NCBI GenBank assembly: GCA_020063545.1
Contig: JAGUUF010000041.1
Coordinates: 1-7,372, forward strand
Reading direction: 5' to 3'
From: Cytophagales bacterium
GTDB taxonomy: Bacteria > Bacteroidota > Bacteroidia > Cytophagales > Cyclobacteriaceae
Length of the DNA: 7,372 bases
The stretch's first letter is position 1. The number at the start of each line of letters is the position of its first letter. Positions 1 to 5,571 of the stretch are shown piece by piece. The position numbers were made by a program, and so were the translations under genes. The notes below the pieces were generated by a model. The model saw only the letters and a list, made by a program, of their open reading frames with translations, had not been told where the DNA came from and made no database searches.

Positions 1-5
1 GTTTA

Positions 6-59
6 CCGATGAAAGGCAAAGTTTAAACGCGTTTATCTTCTTTGATGTAACTTTATCGG
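6..59. promoter_or_regulatory. Nested inverted repeats upstream of the kinase gene
   Basis: A perfect 12-bp palindrome, TAAACGCGTTTA, lies at 24-35 and overlaps a second palindrome, GTTTAAAC, at 21-28. Around them is an outer imperfect inverted repeat, CCGATGAAAG at 6-15 against CTTTATCGG at 51-59, which pairs over nine positions with one bulged base. The structure sits directly upstream of the proposed TTG start at 76, so it could be an operator for the two-component operon, or the terminator of a gene that ends before the window. No convincing Bacteroidota promoter (TTTG, then TAnnTTTG) was found; TAACTTTA at 48-55 is a one-mismatch candidate for the second element. The function is inferred only from symmetry and position. 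Confidence 0.3.
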
Positions 60-75
60 ACAAATTATCGCCCCT

Positions 76-1194
76 TTGATTAACCTGGATAAAATACCGC
101 GTATTTGGAAACAGGCATACCTGCTGCTTTGTTTGTGGTATTTTATCAATTTTTCGGTCAGTTCCGTTATTGAATACCAACTGGAGACACCGTTCATGTA
201 TGTTTTCTGGAATGCCTTATACCTTTTTGAAGCGCTTTGTATTTTTATAGCCCTTATTCTGATTTACTCACACGTTTTATTCAGGTATAAAATTTACATC
301 CAGGTTGCCGGGCATATAGCCGGGGCCATGGTTTTCTTTCTGATTATGGGTACGTTCCGCTACTACCTGGAAGATTACGTGGAAGGCTATGTTTACTTCG
401 ATAACTGGAAAGATCACATGGTGGGGTTGTTGCGCTGGGAGGGTCTGCACTTTCAGAATCAATACGTAATTACCGCTGCCGTTTACTACATCATCCGGTA
501 CTTCGAACGGATGCAAAAACGCGAACAGGAAAAGGGCGAGTTGGCCATAAAAAACCGCGAGATGCAGTTATCGCTGCTTAAGTCGCAGATTAATCCGCAT
601 TTTCTGTTTAACACACTTAACTCCATTAACATGCTGGTGGGCTCCAGCAAAGAACACGCCCGCAAGGTAATTACCCAGCTCTCCGATATCTTCCGGTATG
701 CGCTCGACTCGCATGGCGACCAACTGGTAAAACTTATCCATGAACTTGATTTCATAGATAACTACATTAAAATACAACAGGTGCGGTTTGGCGAACGGCT
801 TCAATTTGTTAAGCAGGTCGATTTTACCTGCCTGGGTATTAAAGTTCCGCCCATGATCTTACAGCCGTTGGTGGAAAATGCGGTGAAATACGGAATCGCC
901 CCCAAAGACTCGGGTGGCACCATAACCCTTATTGTAAAACGCCTTAACCAAACCATTTTTTTTGAAGTAAAGGATGACGGCCTGGGCGTAAACGCTAAAA
1001 AAGTTATGGACAGCACCTCATCGGGTGTAGGAATAAAAAATACCGACAAGCGCCTTCGAAGCACCTATGGAGCCGGTGCCGGACTGCGCATCCGCTCAAG
1101 TGAAGCGGGCTATTCGGTGAGTTTCTTTATTCCGTTAAGCGAAGAGGAACGCGATTTTATCCGGGAGCCCGAATTAAGAAGTGAAGCCGTTTAA
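76..1194 (+). CDS. LytS/YehU-type sensor histidine kinase
   Basis: This is a membrane sensor kinase that should autophosphorylate on a histidine and pass the phosphate to the LytTR regulator encoded just downstream. The 372-residue protein has about four hydrophobic segments (near 13-33, 41-66, 74-94 and 128-143), a charged probable coiled coil at 143-170, and the His_kinase family signature QINPHFLFNTLNSIN at 171-185 with phospho-acceptor H175. The ATP-binding domain shows an N box (PLVENAVKYG, 264-273, N268), a G1 box (DDGLG, 300-304) and a G2 box (GVGIKN, 317-322). No periplasmic sensor domain is visible, so the signal is probably sensed in or near the membrane; the ligand is unknown. The start is uncertain: the frame is open back to a TGA at 43-45, the chosen TTG at 76 keeps all membrane segments, and the first in-frame ATG (codon 41) would remove the first one. 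The regulator gene follows after 18 bp. Confidence 0.93.
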   Translation: MINLDKIPRIWKQAYLLLCLWYFINFSVSSVIEYQLETPFMYVFWNALYLFEALCIFIALILIYSHVLFRYKIYIQVAGHIAGAMVFFLIMGTFRYYLEDYVEGYVYFDNWKDHMVGLLRWEGLHFQNQYVITAAVYYIIRYFERMQKREQEKGELAIKNREMQLSLLKSQINPHFLFNTLNSINMLVGSSKEHARKVITQLSDIFRYALDSHGDQLVKLIHELDFIDNYIKIQQVRFGERLQFVKQVDFTCLGIKVPPMILQPLVENAVKYGIAPKDSGGTITLIVKRLNQTIFFEVKDDGLGVNAKKVMDSTSSGVGIKNTDKRLRSTYGAGAGLRIRSSEAGYSVSFFIPLSEEERDFIREPELRSEAV

Positions 1195-1212
1195 CCAGGT
1201 AATACCTAACCT

Positions 1213-1956
1213 ATGACTATAACTTGTTTGATTGTTGATGATGAACAACTGGCGCGCGACCTGCTGCGGGAGTACATTGGTAATGAACCCGAACTTAAAA
1301 TAATCGGGGAGGCTGCCAAGGGCAAGGAAGCGGTTGAACTGATCGATTCGCTGAAACCGGAGCTGATTTTCCTGGATGTACAAATGCCCGGGATGAACGG
1401 TTTTGACGTATTGGATGATATTACCCACGACCCCTACGTTATCTTTACTACCGCCTACGACCAGTACGCCATTAAAGCTTTTGAGAAAAATGCAGTGGAC
1501 TACCTGCTTAAGCCCATTGACCAGGAGCGGTTTAAACTGGCTGTGAAACGTGCCGTTGAGCGGATGAAGCTGGAACAAAACAATGTGGGCGAATTGTTGC
1601 GCAGCCTGAAAACCGATAACAAAACTTCATACGACAGCCACATTTTCGTTCAGAAGTCGGAAAAACTAATCAACCTGCCGGTAGAGGAAATTATGTTTCT
1701 GGAAGCCTCAGGCGATTATACCATCCTCACCACCAAAAACGATCAGTTTGTCAGTTCATCGGGTATCGGCAAGCTGGAAGAAATCCTAAACCCCGAAACG
1801 TTTATACGCGTTCACCGCAGCACCATTATCAACATTAACTTTCTTAAGGAGATTGAAAAACATTTTAATGGCGGGATGATGGTTAAGATGCAAACCGGCA
1901 AAAGTTTCCCGGTAAGCCGCACCTATGCCAAGCTAATCCGAAGAAAGGTGGTTTGA
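1213..1956 (+). CDS. LytTR-family response regulator
   Basis: This cytoplasmic DNA-binding response regulator is the likely partner of the kinase encoded 18 bp upstream. The 247-residue protein has an N-terminal receiver domain (about 3-118) with the acidic pair D9/D10, phospho-acceptor D55 in LIFLDVQMPG, the conserved T79/T80 in FTTAYDQYAIKAF, and K100 in LLKP. After a linker, a LytTR domain fills about 143-247 and shows the usual RVHRSTIININF stretch (199-210). LytTR domains bind DNA through beta strands, often at paired direct repeats, and this kinase/regulator arrangement is very common in Bacteroidota. The length is typical and nothing is missing. The target genes cannot be read from the window; no obvious paired LytTR site was recognised near the operon, so autoregulation is possible but unsupported. 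Confidence 0.95.
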   Translation: MTITCLIVDDEQLARDLLREYIGNEPELKIIGEAAKGKEAVELIDSLKPELIFLDVQMPGMNGFDVLDDITHDPYVIFTTAYDQYAIKAFEKNAVDYLLKPIDQERFKLAVKRAVERMKLEQNNVGELLRSLKTDNKTSYDSHIFVQKSEKLINLPVEEIMFLEASGDYTILTTKNDQFVSSSGIGKLEEILNPETFIRVHRSTIININFLKEIEKHFNGGMMVKMQTGKSFPVSRTYAKLIRRKVV

Positions 1957-1978
1957 TAACATATTATTTTTAATCATT

Positions 1979-1991
1979 ACCCCTTCGGGGT
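1979..1991. terminator. Small GC hairpin after the regulator gene
   Basis: The sequence ACCCCTTCGGGGT can fold into a five-base-pair stem (1979-1983 with 1987-1991) around a TTC loop, 22 bp after the stop codon of the response regulator. It lies between convergent genes, where a bidirectional terminator would be expected. However, no T-run follows it on the plus strand (the T-rich stretch precedes it), and only mixed AT sequence follows on the minus strand. It is therefore a weak candidate for intrinsic termination. Confidence 0.25.
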
Positions 1992-2010
1992 TAGGCTGCC
2001 TGTGTTCGTT

Positions 2011-2062
2011 GTCATGCTGAGTCATGCTAAAGGCGTGACGAAACATCTCCTTGATTTGAGGA
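2011..2062. repeat. REP-like hairpin repeat in convergent intergenic region
   Basis: Two near-identical 10-bp units stand in tandem, GTCATGCTGA (2011-2020) and GTCATGCTAA (2021-2030). The second one pairs with GGCGTGAC (2032-2039) to form an eight-position stem (six Watson-Crick and two G-T pairs) with an AAA loop. A further small stem, TCCT with AGGA, lies at 2048-2062. The order GTCATGCTGAG, then CGAAACATCTCC, recalls the dispersed intergenic palindromes found in many Bacteroidota genomes (GTCATGCTGAG, then CGAAGCATCTC); that comparison is from memory. Its position between two converging transcription units fits such an element and may help terminate or stabilise transcripts. Only one copy is present in this window, so its repeat status is inferred. 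Confidence 0.5.
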
Positions 2063-2089
2063 CGATAGTTAAAGGATATAAACTGCGGG

Positions 2090-3475
2090 TTACTTCCGCG
2101 GCAAATCAAACTTCAGTCGCACGCGCGCCTTATCCCGCACGGGCACTCCATCTCGCTTTGTGGGTTCCCACTTCGGCCCTTCACGCACCAGCCGGATAAG
2201 TTCCTCATCGCAGCCGGCACCAACACCGCGAATAACCTCAAAGTCGGATAGCGCTCCGTTGGTCTCCACAAAAAATTCTATCGTAACACGGCCTTCTATT
2301 TTTCTATCCAGTGCTTCTTTTGGGTACTTCACGTTTCTTTCAAGATATTGTTTAAAGGCCCGGTTGCCTGTTACCGGGTGAGCCAGTTCAACAGTGGGTA
2401 TATTGGATTCGCGCTGGATGCCATAACCGGTAACAACTACTTCGCTAAGCTGCGCTGCATCAGGGGCCAGTTGCACATCAACTTGTTTGCGCTCACCGGC
2501 TGCCAGTTCCTGCGATTGAAGACCGATGAATGAAAAAACCAGTGACGGGTTCAAGTGATCGGATTCGATCTGGTAATTCCCCAAGGCATCGGTAATGGTT
2601 CCGATATGGGTACCCTTTATTACAACATTTACACCGGGCAACGGGCTGCCGTCTTCCCGCGATGTTACCTTACCACGGATAACGTGCTGGTCTGCTCGTA
2701 CAGTTGAACGGGCCACACCGGAAACTTTCTTACGGTCATCGGCCAGTAGTTTTCTTTCCTCCTGTTTATCGGTAACGGCAAGTTCGGCCGCTTTTTCTGT
2801 AACCGGTAGCTGCTCTGCTTCATCGCTTGCTTTTTCCTTTTCGGCCGGCACCGGTGCTTCTTGTACCTCAACTACTGGTTGTTGATCGGTTTTACCGGTA
2901 ACGGGTTTCTCTTCCGTTGCCCGACCTGTCGGCTTTGTTGTAACCCCGGCAGGATTGGACGAACCGCTGCCTGTTTCATCGCGCTTCAGCGGGCCTGCCT
3001 GTTCAGCCGGTGTTGCTGACTCAACGGTTGCTGGTGGCTGTTTGTCTTCATCGCCAGAAACTTCTGCGGGTGACTGTGTTTCTGATTCATTCAATGCCAG
3101 TATGTCTTCCTGGGTTTGACGGGTCAGTTGCCATACAGCAACCGTGGCAACAACCAGTAAGAGCAATGCGGCAGCAATACGAACGGCCCAGGTTGTTAAG
3201 GTCAATTTTTGAGAAGGAAACCCTTCAGCCGATACCGGCTGCGCTGCTGTTTTCGAGACTACCTCCGTTTTTTTAACATCGATGGTATGCTTATCAATTG
3301 CGTTATCCAGTTCGGCCACATCGGTACCGAACTGATTTGCCGGAAGTTGGGATGCGCCTTCAAGTGCTTCGGCAAGAAACGGATCGGACAGTGCTTTCTT
3401 CTCCAAAGCCTGCATTTCGGCTGGGGTCATCTCACCGCCCAGGTAACGTTTAATATCGCGGGTGTAGTCAGTCAT
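2090..3475 (-). CDS. Single-pass membrane anti-sigma-like protein with CarboxypepD_reg-like and TonB C-terminal domains
   Basis: The 461-residue protein has four parts. Residues 1-95 are soluble and start with a short helical segment (DIKRYLGGEMTPAEMQAL) of the kind seen at the N-terminus of Bacteroidota anti-sigma proteins. One membrane helix lies at about 96-116. A low-complexity linker rich in Pro, Glu, Lys and Thr spans about 126-260, with recurring PVTGK, PVTEK and AVTDK. Then come a CarboxypepD_reg-like beta domain (about 265-337) ending in the SusC-type motif LSEVVVTGYG (343-352), and a TonB C-terminal domain (about 372-458; YLERNVKYPKEAL, GAGCDEEL, PKWEP). The likely topology is N-terminus in the cytoplasm holding the sigma factor and the rest in the periplasm. 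The start codon overlaps the end of the sigma gene by 8 nt, supporting co-translation and partnership. Whether it inhibits the sigma factor, transduces TonB energy, or does both is inferred. Only a weak hairpin overlaps its stop codon. Confidence 0.85.
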   Translation of the reverse strand: MTDYTRDIKRYLGGEMTPAEMQALEKKALSDPFLAEALEGASQLPANQFGTDVAELDNAIDKHTIDVKKTEVVSKTAAQPVSAEGFPSQKLTLTTWAVRIAAALLLLVVATVAVWQLTRQTQEDILALNESETQSPAEVSGDEDKQPPATVESATPAEQAGPLKRDETGSGSSNPAGVTTKPTGRATEEKPVTGKTDQQPVVEVQEAPVPAEKEKASDEAEQLPVTEKAAELAVTDKQEERKLLADDRKKVSGVARSTVRADQHVIRGKVTSREDGSPLPGVNVVIKGTHIGTITDALGNYQIESDHLNPSLVFSFIGLQSQELAAGERKQVDVQLAPDAAQLSEVVVTGYGIQRESNIPTVELAHPVTGNRAFKQYLERNVKYPKEALDRKIEGRVTIEFFVETNGALSDFEVIRGVGAGCDEELIRLVREGPKWEPTKRDGVPVRDKARVRLKFDLPRK

Positions 3476-4031
3476 CTTTTTCCATGCAAATCTTCAGGTT
3501 TCGCTTTCCGTTCTGGATGTAACTTTTTACCTGGTTCATAGCAAAACCTGTTGTGGCACTGATCTCGGCATAGCACCGCTCTTCCAGAAAAAACATCCTG
3601 ACGCAGAGTTTTTGTTCATGGCCGAGCTTTTCAATGCAGTGTTCCAATTTAACAAGATTTCCCTCCAGGGAGTCTCCGGTTTCGGGATGCTCAGCCTCAC
3701 CGCTTTCCACAATAAAAGGCGATAATTCTTCGTAATATTTGCCCTTTTGGGCCCGCAACTGCATAAGGCAATGGTTGCGCGAGGTGGCATACAGCCAGCT
3801 TTTAAAATACGTTACCTCATGATTCAGCAGGCTGACGGCCAGCTTTTCGTATATCTGCATCACGGCATCGCGGGCATCCTCCCGGCTTTTCAGGTACTTC
3901 AGGCAAACACCATACACCAGCCCCGAATAGCGCTTAAAGAGAACACCCAGCACATTCATATCACCCTCCAGCCGGTACATCCGGACAAGGTCCAGGTCAG
4001 TCAACTCGGGCAGCGGGCGGTTAAAAAGCAT
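3468..4031 (-). CDS. ECF-type RNA polymerase sigma factor (membrane-partner module)
   Basis: This 187-residue protein is a sigma-70 family alternative factor of the extracytoplasmic function class, which directs RNA polymerase to a small set of promoters. Region 2 covers about 26-95 (LFKRYSGLVYGVCLKYLKS, then EDARDAVMQIYEKL and the aromatic SWLYATSRNHC stretch). Region 4 covers about 128-182, with a helix-turn-helix ending in MNQVKSYIQNGKRNLK. A variable acidic linker (about 104-125) separates them. The match to consensus is looser than for the sigma factor encoded at 4147-4731, as is common for Bacteroidota ECF factors working with membrane-bound partners. The start ATG is preceded by an A-rich stretch and no Shine-Dalgarno sequence. 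Its last codons overlap the start of the downstream membrane protein within ATGACTGA, so the two are very probably translated together. The genes it controls are not visible here. Confidence 0.9.
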   Translation of the reverse strand: MLFNRPLPELTDLDLVRMYRLEGDMNVLGVLFKRYSGLVYGVCLKYLKSREDARDAVMQIYEKLAVSLLNHEVTYFKSWLYATSRNHCLMQLRAQKGKYYEELSPFIVESGEAEHPETGDSLEGNLVKLEHCIEKLGHEQKLCVRMFFLEERCYAEISATTGFAMNQVKSYIQNGKRNLKICMEKDD

Positions 4032-4146
4032 TTTTTAAGATAAGAATTTTTTCAGGCACACATAGATCTGTGTAGGCATAGTCCGGGTAATTGGGCAACG
4101 ACTTTTATTTATAATTTGTCTAAAGAAGTTGCTACTTTTGAAATCC
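4032..4146. promoter_or_regulatory. Intergenic region between two divergent ECF sigma modules
   Basis: This region must hold the promoters of both sigma genes. On the plus strand TACTTTTG at 4133-4140 matches the Bacteroidota -7 element TAnnTTTG, and TATAATTTG at 4110-4118 is a second AT-rich candidate. The TTTG at 4115-4118 lies only 14 bp before TACTTTTG, shorter than the usual spacing of about 19, so neither is certain. A dyad, ACACA at 4058-4062 with TGTGT at 4069-4073 around a 6-bp centre, sits mid-region and could be an operator. No minus-strand TAnnTTTG was found. If 4133-4140 is used, transcription would begin close to 4147, giving a leaderless or very short-leader message for the plus-strand sigma gene. 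Confidence 0.35.
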
Positions 4147-4731
4147 ATGGAAGAGTTGATGAACCAACATTACAGTGAAACGGAGAAGCATCGCATCTTC
4201 CACACAGAGTTTATGCCCCACATAAACTCCATGCACAACTTTGCCTACCGGCTTACGCTGGATGCCGATGACGCCAGCGACCTGGTGCAGGATACGTATT
4301 TAAAAGCCTATCGCTTCATTGATTCCTTCCAGCAAGGAACTAATGCCAAGGCATGGCTGTTTCGGATTTTAAAAAACAGTTTCATTAACGACTACCGTAA
4401 GAAGAGCAAAGAACCTTCGATGGTAGATTACCAGGACGTTGAAACATATTATAATTCGGATGAAGTAAACCGGCAGATTACACCTGATTTGCGCGTTGAG
4501 GCCCTGCAGGACATGATTGGCGATGAGATTTCCAATGCCCTTAACTCGCTTGATGTGGATTTCAGAACCGTGATTATCTTGTGCGATCTGGAGGGTTTTA
4601 AATACGATGAAATGGCGAAGATTCTCGATATACCAATCGGAACGGTGCGCAGCCGCCTTCACCGTGCACGCAACCTGCTGAAAGAAAAACTAACCGACTA
4701 CGCCAGAAAAATGGGTTACAAAAACACATAA
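4147..4731 (+). CDS. SigR-like ECF RNA polymerase sigma factor
   Basis: This 194-residue protein is a well-conserved ECF sigma factor. Region 2 spans about 17-88, with DDASDLVQDTYLKAYRFI (41-58), GTNAKAWLFRILKNSFIND (64-82) and YRKKSKEP (83-90). Region 4 spans about 123-182, with the helix-turn-helix FKYDEMAKILDIPIGTVRSR (151-170) and LHRARNLLKEKL. The GTNxKAWLxRIL, then INDYRKKxxEP, pattern closely resembles actinobacterial SigR/SigH (ECF12-type) factors of the disulfide-stress response, as I remember them. That fits the RsrA-like anti-sigma gene beginning 4 nt downstream. The start is uncertain: TTG at 4129 extends the frame by six residues, ATG at 4147 is used here, and ATG at 4159 has GGAAGAG just upstream and leaves region 2 intact. 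SigR-type factors usually activate their own operon; the candidate promoter is described under 4032-4146. Confidence 0.93.
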   Translation: MEELMNQHYSETEKHRIFHTEFMPHINSMHNFAYRLTLDADDASDLVQDTYLKAYRFIDSFQQGTNAKAWLFRILKNSFINDYRKKSKEPSMVDYQDVETYYNSDEVNRQITPDLRVEALQDMIGDEISNALNSLDVDFRTVIILCDLEGFKYDEMAKILDIPIGTVRSRLHRARNLLKEKLTDYARKMGYKNT

Positions 4732-4735
4732 GCGT

Positions 4736-4999
4736 ATGCCAACACTTCCCGACTCTTCCGACCCCTCCAAATCATTTAACTGCAGGGAAATGCTTCAGAA
4801 AATCCTGGATGGTGAGGCCACCACGGAACAGCAGCAGCAATTTAAAATACACATGGCAGAATGCATGCCCTGCTACAAGGGCTACGAACTGGAAATGGCT
4901 ATTAAAATGTTGCTGCAAAAGAAGTGCAACGGCAACGGTGCCCCGCCCGATTTAATCGAAAAAATAAAAAATCAGATCAGTCAAATTACCCCGCATTAA
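4736..4999 (+). CDS. RsrA-like zinc-binding anti-sigma factor
   Basis: This 87-residue soluble protein has no membrane segment. It carries the zinc anti-sigma (ZAS) motif H39-x3-C43-x2-C46 (HMAECMPC), an additional upstream cysteine C16, and a further cysteine C64. The layout FKIHMAECMPC, then YELEMAIKML, KKC and PPDLIEKI, follows what I recall of RsrA from Streptomyces, where oxidation of zinc-ligand cysteines to a disulfide releases SigR. By analogy it should bind and silence the sigma factor encoded 4 nt upstream under reducing conditions and let go on thiol oxidation. The zinc-ligand set appears complete (C16, H39, C43, C46), although C16 lies about three residues closer to the histidine than I recall for RsrA. 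The stop codon overlaps the gmk start by one base (TAATG). Family membership is firm; redox sensing is inference. Confidence 0.9.
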   Translation: MPTLPDSSDPSKSFNCREMLQKILDGEATTEQQQQFKIHMAECMPCYKGYELEMAIKMLLQKKCNGNGAPPDLIEKIKNQISQITPH

Positions 5000-5571
5000 T
5001 GGCCGGAAAAGCTATTATCTTCTCCGCACCCTCCGGTTCCGGAAAGACCACCATTGTTAAACACCTGCTTCAAAATAACCCTGACCTGGGATTTTCTATT
5101 TCCGCTTCTACCCGCGACAAGCGCGGCCGCTCGGAACAAGATGGAAAAGATTACTATTTCCTCACTCCTGAAGAATTTAAAAAGAAGATAGATAACGATG
5201 AATTTATTGAATGGGAAGAAGTGTATGAAGGAAATTATTACGGAACGCTGAAATCGGAGATCGCACGCATCTGGAAAGAAGGCAAAAACGTAATCTTTGA
5301 TGTAGACGTGAAAGGCGGACTAAACCTGAAGAAATATTTTGGCGATAAAGCGCTAGCTGTTTTCGTAAAGGTTCCTTCGCTGGAAGTGCTCGAAGAACGC
5401 CTGAAAACACGCGGCACCGAATCGCACGCCAGCCTGTCGCAGCGCCTGTTCAAAGCCAAATTCGAAATGACGTTCCAGGATAAGTTTGATGTTGTGCTGG
5501 TGAACGAAGAGCTTAACAAAACAATTGCCGAGGCGCAGCGGTTGTATGATGAATTCAAGGAGAAAAAATGA
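4999..5571 (+). CDS. gmk: Guanylate kinase
   Basis: This cytoplasmic enzyme phosphorylates GMP to GDP with ATP, an essential step of guanine nucleotide supply and of GMP salvage. The 190-residue protein is of typical family length. It shows the P-loop SAPSGSGKTT (9-18, K16, T17), the GMP-binding stretch STRDKRGRSEQDGKDYYF (37-54), EGNYYGT (77-83), the DVDVKGG strand-loop (101-107), and the lid-region LKTRGTES (135-142) with SQRL after it. The ATG at 4999 is chosen because homologues begin just before the P-loop strand (AIIFSAPSG). An extension in this frame to 4924 would overlap the anti-sigma gene and add no conserved sequence. The start overlaps the anti-sigma stop by one base, with no Shine-Dalgarno sequence, so translation probably depends on coupling. 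The end overlaps nadD by 4 nt. In many Bacteroidota a yicC-type gene precedes gmk; here a sigma/anti-sigma pair does. Confidence 0.97.
   Translation: MAGKAIIFSAPSGSGKTTIVKHLLQNNPDLGFSISASTRDKRGRSEQDGKDYYFLTPEEFKKKIDNDEFIEWEEVYEGNYYGTLKSEIARIWKEGKNVIFDVDVKGGLNLKKYFGDKALAVFVKVPSLEVLEERLKTRGTESHASLSQRLFKAKFEMTFQDKFDVVLVNEELNKTIAEAQRLYDEFKEKK

Noticed and set aside
3..26. A short open stretch ending in TAA, considered as the tail of an upstream gene
   Set aside because: Only seven codons are visible, which is too little to support a coding call.
1174..1578. A 134-codon minus-strand frame opposite the response regulator
   Set aside because: It is antisense to a clear receiver domain and has no recognisable features of its own.
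2083..2101. A hairpin overlapping the stop codon of the TonB-domain gene as its terminator
   Set aside because: On the minus strand only four base pairs form without mismatch, and the following sequence is merely AT-rich, with no clear T-run.
2002..2199. A 65-codon plus-strand open frame in the convergent intergenic region
   Set aside because: It runs through the repeat-like hairpins and into the antisense of the TonB-domain gene, has no recognisable protein features, and its composition reflects the opposite strand.
2665..2885. Repeated short DNA words in the linker of the TonB-domain protein, considered as a CRISPR or tandem repeat
   Set aside because: The recurrences (such as GTAACGG and ACCGGTAA) are irregular in spacing and arise from the PVT-K protein linker; there are no equal-length spacers.
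4129..4146. TTG start adding six residues to the SigR-like sigma factor
   Set aside because: It would overlap the candidate -7 promoter element, and the in-frame ATG codons at 4147 and 4159 both leave region 2 complete.
4924..4998. A longer N-terminus for guanylate kinase
   Set aside because: The extra 25 codons lie inside the anti-sigma gene in another frame and show no family similarity; the enzyme begins just before its P-loop strand.
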